This document shows, one piece after another, positions 33,305 through 37,352 of a DNA stretch of 37,352 bases. The notes below the pieces were generated by a model. That model worked only from the letters and a program-made list of their open reading frames with translations, was not told where the DNA came from and made no database searches. The DNA lies in assembly GCA_934444735.1 (NCBI GenBank), contig CAKSDE010000021.1, positions 1-37,352 of the forward strand. Direction: 5' to 3'. Every line of letters starts with the position of its first letter. The first letter of the stretch is position 1. The DNA comes from an uncultured Clostridia bacterium (GTDB taxonomy: Bacteria > Bacillota > Clostridia > UBA1381). A program made the position numbers and the translations under genes.

Positions 33305-34273
33305 ATGAAAGAAAAAATACTTGAAATACTTAAAAATTCCGACAGTTTTATTTCGGGCGAAGAGATAAGCGGCATTCTCGGTATTTCGAGGGCTGCGGTC
33401 TGGAAGCATATAAACGCTTTAAAAAAGCAGGGGTATAATATAGAATCGGTCACAAAAAAAGGATACAGGCTAAAAAATTCATGCGAAAAAATTCTTGTCG
33501 GAGAGATAGAAAGAAATCTCACCACCGAGTACATAGGAAGAAATATAATTTTTTATGAAAATACAGACTCCACAAATCGCCAAGCAAAGCTGAATAATAC
33601 GGAAGCGGACGGGAGCGTGTTTATTGCGGAGAATCAGAATATGGGCAGGGGCAGACTTTCGCGCGAATGGGCGTCTCCGCCGATGAGCGGAATATACATG
33701 AGCCTTCTTTTAAAGCCCGATATCTCTCCGGCAAGCGTTTCACAAATCACGCTTGTTGCCGGAATCTCGGTTTTACAGGCTCTGGGAGATTATACCGAAA
33801 AAGATGTCTTTATCAAGTGGCCGAACGATATTGTAATCGGCACGAAAAAGGTATGCGGCATATTAACCGAGCTTGCCGGTGAAGAAAACCGTATTAATTA
33901 TGTTGTTTTGGGGATAGGTGTAAATGTTAATATGAAAAGCTTTGATGAGAAAATCGAAAATAAGGCAACATCGCTTTTTATAGAGGAAAACAAGGTGTTC
34001 GACAGATCTGAAATTATCGCGTCAATACTAAACGCTTTTGAGAAAAATTATAATATCTTTTTGGAAAGCGGATTTTCCGCCTTAAAAGAAAAATACGAAA
34101 AATCATGCATAACTCTCGGAAAAGAAGTAGAGATTATAACTCCCAAAAAAAGCTATACTGCATTTTCCGTAGGAGTAGATGAAAACGGCTGCCTTATAGT
34201 CGAAAATGACGGCAAGAGGGAGATTATAAATTCGGGAGAGGTGTCGGTTCGAGGACTATATGGATATGTATAG
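33305..34273 (+). CDS. birA: Biotin-protein ligase and biotin operon repressor BirA
   Basis: 322 residues from the ATG at 33305, with AAAGGA 8 nt upstream. The winged helix-turn-helix (about residues 1-60, ISGEEISGILGISRAAVWKHI) shows a bifunctional, DNA-binding BirA. The ligase core has TDSTNRQAK, GRGRLSREWASPPMSGIYMSL (biotinyl-AMP loop, about residues 117-137), KWPNDIV and the C-terminal SH3-like domain. It activates biotin and attaches it to carboxylase lysines, and represses biotin genes when unused. No biotin gene lies nearby. Its TAG stop codon overlaps the first bases of repeat copy E. Confidence 0.95.
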   Translation: MKEKILEILKNSDSFISGEEISGILGISRAAVWKHINALKKQGYNIESVTKKGYRLKNSCEKILVGEIERNLTTEYIGRNIIFYENTDSTNRQAKLNNTEADGSVFIAENQNMGRGRLSREWASPPMSGIYMSLLLKPDISPASVSQITLVAGISVLQALGDYTEKDVFIKWPNDIVIGTKKVCGILTELAGEENRINYVVLGIGVNVNMKSFDEKIENKATSLFIEENKVFDRSEIIASILNAFEKNYNIFLESGFSALKEKYEKSCITLGKEVEIITPKKSYTAFSVGVDENGCLIVENDGKREIINSGEVSVRGLYGYV

Positions 34274-34515
34274 GGAATGTTAAAAAACTCCGGAACGCAA
34301 GAAAAGAAGCAAAATACACACATTATAGGAAATATAATTGCTGCGGTTTGGTTTTATTAAGGTAGAAAAATAAAAAATATGATTTTTCATGAAATTATTT
34401 TTTTTTCTTGCTATCAACAAACTTCGCCTCTTGGCGTACCCATGTACGCCGTCGGGTATCCCAAAGCTTTAGCTTTGGCTCAGTTTGTTAATTCCAAAGC
34501 TTTTTTCCTATCCCC
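34272..34515 (-). repeat. Dispersed MITE-like repeat, copy E
   Basis: Begins AGGGAATGTTAAAAAACTCCGG within the birA stop codon and ends AAAGCTTTTTTCCTATCCCCT. Contains GGCGTACCCATGTACGCC and the nested inverted repeats of copy C. The remaining 34516-34625 before smpB holds no recognisable element besides its ribosome binding site. Confidence 0.9.
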
Positions 34516-34625
34516 TCTGTTCTTTTTGGAGGGTATTGTGGGGTACTAACTCCTGATTTTTACTTAAGAATTTTAATTGAAAAACGTTAATTTTATTTTT
34601 TATGTGTATATAAAGGGGGTAAACT

Positions 34626-35096
34626 ATGGCTGAAGAAAATATAAAGATAATATCACAAAATAAAAAAGCGCGTCATGATTATTTTATAATCGAAACGATA
34701 GAGGCAGGGATTGAGCTTTTCGGAACAGAGGTAAAATCGGTTCGCCAGGGAAAAGTAAATCTGACTGATGCGTATGCGTCAATCTCTGACGGCGAGGTTT
34801 ATGTAAAGCATATGAACATAAGTCCGTATGAGCAGGGCAATATCTTCAATAAAGATCCTTTACGCGATCGCCGTCTGCTTCTGCACAAAAAGCAGATTCT
34901 AAAGCTGATCGGTCAGATAAAGCAAACGGGATTTTCCCTGATTCCGCTTTCGGTATATTTAAAAGGCTCGCTTGTAAAGGTTTCTCTGGCGGTTGTAAAG
35001 GGTAAAAAGCTCTATGATAAGCGCGATTCGATTGCAAGCCGCGATTCAAAAAGAAATATGGACAGGGCATTTAAGGAGCATAATCAAAGAATGTAA
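34626..35096 (+). CDS. smpB: SsrA-binding protein SmpB
   Basis: 156 residues, typical length. NKKARHDYFIIETIEAGIELFGTEVKSVRQGKVNL, 'SPYEQGNIFNKDPLRDRRLLLHKKQI' and the C-terminal KGKKLYDKRDSIASRDSKRNMDRAF tail are diagnostic. It carries tmRNA to stalled ribosomes, its tail filling the empty mRNA channel. RBS AAAGGGGGT lies 6 nt upstream. The gene is followed by a terminator. I did not find ssrA in the following 470 bp. Confidence 0.97.
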   Translation: MAEENIKIISQNKKARHDYFIIETIEAGIELFGTEVKSVRQGKVNLTDAYASISDGEVYVKHMNISPYEQGNIFNKDPLRDRRLLLHKKQILKLIGQIKQTGFSLIPLSVYLKGSLVKVSLAVVKGKKLYDKRDSIASRDSKRNMDRAFKEHNQRM

Positions 35097-35105
35097 AAAT
35101 AAAAG

Positions 35106-35154
35106 AGCAAACTCAGAAAAATACGGATATATTTTGAAGAGCTTGCTTTTTTTA
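35106..35154 (+). terminator. Terminator of smpB
   Basis: AGCAAACTC (35106-35114) pairs with GAGCTTGCT (35139-35147) with one mismatch, followed by a T-run. Beyond it, 35155-35322 is AT-rich with one perfect reverse DnaA box at 35218-35226. Confidence 0.75.
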
Positions 35155-35322
35155 TTCCTGTTTTTGAATTTAAATTCCACGTTTTACTCTAAAATAATCG
35201 CATTTTATAAACATAGGTGTGGATAACTTCGGCAGAAAATTGTGTTTATGTGTATAAATCAAATATATTGTGGTTTTTCAGAAAAAAAATTCAAAAAAAA
35301 CGCAATATATTCAAAAAAAGAC

Positions 35323-35351
35323 TTGCATTATAAAAGTATGTATGTTATAAT
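35323..35351 (+). promoter_or_regulatory. Promoter of candidate small RNA
   Basis: TTGCAT (35323-35328), a 17-nt spacer and perfect TATAAT (35346-35351). Confidence 0.65.
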
Positions 35352-35357
35352 AAAAGA

Positions 35358-35437
35358 CGTAGAAGGAAATTACATTCTACCCTTTTATCCTATACATATC
35401 AAACAGAAAAGCATCGGGCGACGGTGCTTTTTGTTTT
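35358..35437 (+). ncRNA. Candidate 80-nt independent small RNA
   Basis: From the promoter above, transcription would begin near 35358. The RNA could fold GTAGAA...TTCTAC (about 35360-35381) and ends in a 10-bp stem AAAAGCATCG/CGGTGCTTTT (35407-35431) with a 5-nt loop and T-rich tail, a good terminator. A second promoter for the downstream flavodiiron gene begins only at 35475, so this is a complete unit rather than an obvious mRNA leader. I do not match it to a known RNA family. A weak frame across it has no ribosome binding site. Confidence 0.45.
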
Positions 35438-35474
35438 TATAAAATACTTAAGTTTTCGCATTACGGAAAAAGAC

Positions 35475-35503
35475 TTGACATTTAGTGGAAAATGTAATAA
35501 AAT
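35475..35503 (+). promoter_or_regulatory. Promoter of the flavodiiron protein gene
   Basis: TTGACA (35475-35480), a 17-nt spacer and TAAAAT (35498-35503), about 60 bp upstream of the start codon. Confidence 0.75.
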
Positions 35504-35565
35504 AAAAGTGTGGCGCAATAAATTTTTGTGTTCTATACATAAATAAATAGCGAGGAGAGATTAAC

Positions 35566-36720
35566 GTGAAAATTACAGATGATATTAAATATATCGGCGT
35601 TAACGATCATGATATTGATTTGTTCGAGGGACAGTATATAGTTGAAAACGGCATGGCATATAATTCTTATGCCGTAATTGACGATAAAATTGCAATAATG
35701 GATACGGTTGACGCTTATTTTACAGATGAATGGCTTGAAAATATAGAAAAAGCATTGGGCGGACGTACACCGGATTATCTGATAATACAGCATATGGAGC
35801 CGGACCATTCGGCAAACATAATGAATTTTGTAAATAAGTATCCGAATGTAAAAATTGTTGCATCGGCAAAAGCGTTTGTGATGATGAAGAATTTCTTCGG
35901 AATTGATTTTTCGGATAAAAGCATAGTTGTGGGCGAGGGAGATACATTGAATCTCGGCAAGCATACGCTTTCCTTTATTACCGCGCCGATGGTTCACTGG
36001 CCCGAGGTTATCGTAACATATGATAATTTTGATAAAGTGCTTTTTTCGGCAGACGGATTCGGCAAATTCGGTGCGCTTGACGTTGATGAGGATTGGGCAT
36101 GTGAGGCAAGACGCTATTATTTCGGCATTGTCGGAAAATACGGCGCACAGGTTCAGAGTCTTTTGAAAAAGGCGGCGGCTTTGGATATTAAGACAATCTG
36201 TCCTCTTCACGGACCTGTATTAAAAGAAAATCTCGGATATTACATAGATCTTTATAATACCTGGTCATCATACGGTGTTGAGAGCGAGGGGGTTGTGATT
36301 GCATATACTTCGGTTTACGGCAACACGAAAAAAGCGGTGGAGGAGCTGGCAGAAAAGCTTAAGAGTAAGGGCTGCGAGAAGGTAAGCGTAAATGATTTGG
36401 CAAGATGCGATATGGCGGAGGCTGTGGAGGACGCGTTCCGCTACGGTAAGCTTGTTTTGGCGACTACCACGTATAATGCTGATATTTTCCCGTTTATGCG
36501 TGAGTTTATAAATCATCTAACGGAGCGTAATTTCCAAAACCGTAAGATTGGCTTGATAGAAAACGGAAGTTGGGCGCCTATGGCGGCAAAGGTGATGAAA
36601 GCAAGCTTTGAAAAGAGCAAGAATATTACCTTCTGCGATACGGTTGTTAAGATAAATTCGGCTTTGAATGATGAAAGTAAGGCGGAGATTGAAAAGCTTG
36701 CGGAGGAAATATTAAGATAA
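35566..36720 (+). CDS. fprA: Flavodiiron protein FprA (A-type)
   Basis: 384 residues starting with GTG, fixed by GAGGAGAG about 7 nt upstream. The N-terminal metallo-lactamase-like diiron domain has HMEPDH (H76, E78, D80, H81), PMVHWPE (H144), SADGFGKFGAL (D163) and CPLHGPV (H215), the full ligand set. The flavodoxin domain begins near residue 243 with VVIAYTSVYGNTKKAVEELA for FMN binding. A-type enzymes of anaerobes reduce oxygen to water and/or NO to nitrous oxide, with electrons from rubredoxin, so it is an oxidative or nitrosative defence enzyme. No rubredoxin gene is adjacent. Confidence 0.95.
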   Translation: MKITDDIKYIGVNDHDIDLFEGQYIVENGMAYNSYAVIDDKIAIMDTVDAYFTDEWLENIEKALGGRTPDYLIIQHMEPDHSANIMNFVNKYPNVKIVASAKAFVMMKNFFGIDFSDKSIVVGEGDTLNLGKHTLSFITAPMVHWPEVIVTYDNFDKVLFSADGFGKFGALDVDEDWACEARRYYFGIVGKYGAQVQSLLKKAAALDIKTICPLHGPVLKENLGYYIDLYNTWSSYGVESEGVVIAYTSVYGNTKKAVEELAEKLKSKGCEKVSVNDLARCDMAEAVEDAFRYGKLVLATTTYNADIFPFMREFINHLTERNFQNRKIGLIENGSWAPMAAKVMKASFEKSKNITFCDTVVKINSALNDESKAEIEKLAEEILR

Positions 36721-36729
36721 AAAATATGG

Positions 36730-36775
36730 GGCTGTAAAAAAATCAATTGATTTTTTTTACAGCCTTTGCTTTTTT
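36730..36775 (+). terminator. Terminator of fprA
   Basis: GGCTGTAAAAAAATCAA/TTGATTTTTTTTACAGCC hairpin followed by TTTGCTTTTTTC. Its core AAAAATCAA-TTGATTTTT and the CAGCCTTTRCTTTTT tail resemble the hairpins at 13233 and 14143. Confidence 0.88.
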
Positions 36776-36822
36776 CTATATCACCTTGTTTATTTCTTTT
36801 TCAATACAAAACCTGTATTTGT

Positions 36823-36851
36823 TTGACATTTTTTCAATAAAATAGTATAAT
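36823..36851 (+). promoter_or_regulatory. Promoter of the ArsR/SmtB regulator gene
   Basis: TTGACA (36823-36828), a 17-nt spacer and TATAAT (36846-36851), both consensus. An imperfect dyad TTGA-N7-TCAA (36823-36837) covers the -35 and AATACA-N5-TGTATT (36803-36819) lies just upstream. Either could be an autoregulatory operator. Confidence 0.75.
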
Positions 36852-36882
36852 TTAGAGTGAGGTTATGAAAGGAAGATAAAAT

Positions 36883-37236
36883 ATGGAAAATGAAAGATGT
36901 GAATTTTGCAAATATAATCTTAGTATAATCGAAAAGCTCAAAAAGACTCTTCCCGATGTCGAAACCGTCCAGCAATTATCGGACGTTTTCAAGGTTTTCG
37001 GTGATCCGACAAGAATAAGAATTTTATGGACGCTTTTCGATGATGAAAAATGCGTATATGATATAGCCGAATCGATTTCCATGACACAATCGGCGGTAAG
37101 TCATCAGCTGCGCGTCCTAAAGCAGGCGCGCCTGATAAAATCGAGGCGCGACGGAAAAAATACCTTCTACTCTCTCGACGACGATCATGTAAAAAGGATA
37201 ATCGAGCAGGTTATGATACACATAAACGAAAAATAA
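36883..37236 (+). CDS. ArsR/SmtB-family metal-sensing repressor, probable zinc type
   Basis: 117 residues. The winged helix-turn-helix includes VFKVFGDPTRIRILWTLF and YDIAESISMTQSAVSHQLRVLKQARLI. The C-terminal helix carries D-x-H-x10-H-x2-E (in LDDDHVKRIIEQVMIHINEK), exactly the spacing of the SmtB alpha-5 zinc site (D104, H106, H117, E120). N-terminal CEFC (C6, C9) plus one Cys in helix alpha-3 (CVYD) might form a second, alpha-3N-like site. Such repressors release DNA on binding metal and usually control an efflux pump or P-type ATPase, which would lie beyond the window. The stop codon lies within the following repeat. Confidence 0.92.
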   Translation: MENERCEFCKYNLSIIEKLKKTLPDVETVQQLSDVFKVFGDPTRIRILWTLFDDEKCVYDIAESISMTQSAVSHQLRVLKQARLIKSRRDGKNTFYSLDDDHVKRIIEQVMIHINEK

Positions 37237-37352
37237 ACGGCGTATCTTGTCATTTGCAGCCGCTTGACGTACGCAAAGTACGCCGGCGCGTCTTTAAATA
37301 ACAATCTACTTGTTTATTTAAAAATAGCGGCGTATCTTGCCATTTACAACTA
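37232..37352. repeat. 106-bp-type repeat, second locus
   Basis: AATAAACGGCGTATCTTGTCATTTGCA...GACGTACGCAAAGTACGCC...ATAACAATCTACTTGTTTATTT is related to the units at 33042. A second unit begins near 37322 (GCGGCGTATCTTGCCATT) and runs off the window. The TAA of the preceding ArsR gene is the TAA of AATAAAC. Confidence 0.75.

Noticed and set aside
35097..35565. tmRNA (ssrA) downstream of smpB
   Set aside because: No tRNA-Ala-like ends or tag-coding segment are visible in this gap. The transcript there is far too short.
35533..36210. 225-codon minus-strand open frame
   Set aside because: It lies antisense to fprA, which has all diiron ligands and a flavodoxin domain. The antisense product has no recognisable motif.

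Overview
The window reads as the chromosomal origin neighbourhood of a spore-forming anaerobic member of the Clostridia (Firmicutes). The signs are a gerA-type germinant receptor operon, Soj/Spo0J-type ParA/ParB with TGTTTCACGTGAAACA parS sites, TTATCCACA DnaA boxes, a DnaA-trio run between dnaA and dnaN, a class A RNase P RNA, a PyrR attenuator, oxygen-independent HemZ, a flavodiiron protein and an SLH-domain surface protein. Strong AGGAGG-like ribosome binding sites and TTGACA-N17-TATAAT promoters occur throughout.

Layout. 0.2-6.6 kb: a small membrane protein, a GH116-type glycosidase translationally coupled to its own LacI-type regulator, and an EF-G/TetM-like GTPase fused to a YacP-like NYN domain. 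6.6-10.8 kb: tRNA-Leu(UAA), two related hairpin-plus-terminator elements and, between them, a large S-layer-like protein gene with a structured leader. 10.9-13.2 kb: uraA and pyrR behind a PyrR-type attenuator. 13.3-14.8 kb: a Tam-like methyltransferase and rnpB. 14.8-19.0 kb: gerAA-gerAB-gerAC plus a previously uncalled 54-codon two-TM gene coupled to gerAC. 19.0-22.8 kb: three parS-like sites, parA, parB, a membrane coiled-coil protein and serS. 22.9-23.2 kb: a DnaA-box cluster. 23.2-26.5 kb: trmK, a Nif3-family gene, a lipoprotein, a six-unit tandem repeat and rnhA. 26.6-29.9 kb: dnaA, repeats, oriC and dnaN. 29.9-37.2 kb: an MBL hydrolase, hemZ, a DnaC/DnaI-like ATPase, birA, smpB, a candidate small RNA, a flavodiiron protein and an ArsR/SmtB zinc-type sensor.

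Gene direction changes at the parS cluster (about 19.1 kb), not at the dnaA-dnaN intergenic region. Left of parS most genes are on the minus strand. Right of it all except rnhA are on the plus strand. DnaA boxes occur in two groups about 5.6 kb apart, and the usual neighbours (rpmH-rnpA upstream of dnaA, recF-gyrB downstream of dnaN) are missing, so the origin region looks rearranged.

The intergenic DNA is unusually rich in repeats. There are five copies of a roughly 0.2-kb MITE-like element with imperfect terminal inverted repeats, six 129-bp tandem units, and a 106-bp-type repeat at two places. All three otherwise unrelated families carry a GGCGTAC...GTACGCC-type hairpin. The most promising leads are the GTPase-NYN fusion, the small fourth gene of the germination operon, the split DnaA-box arrangement, the shared hairpin module and a candidate 80-nt RNA upstream of the flavodiiron gene.
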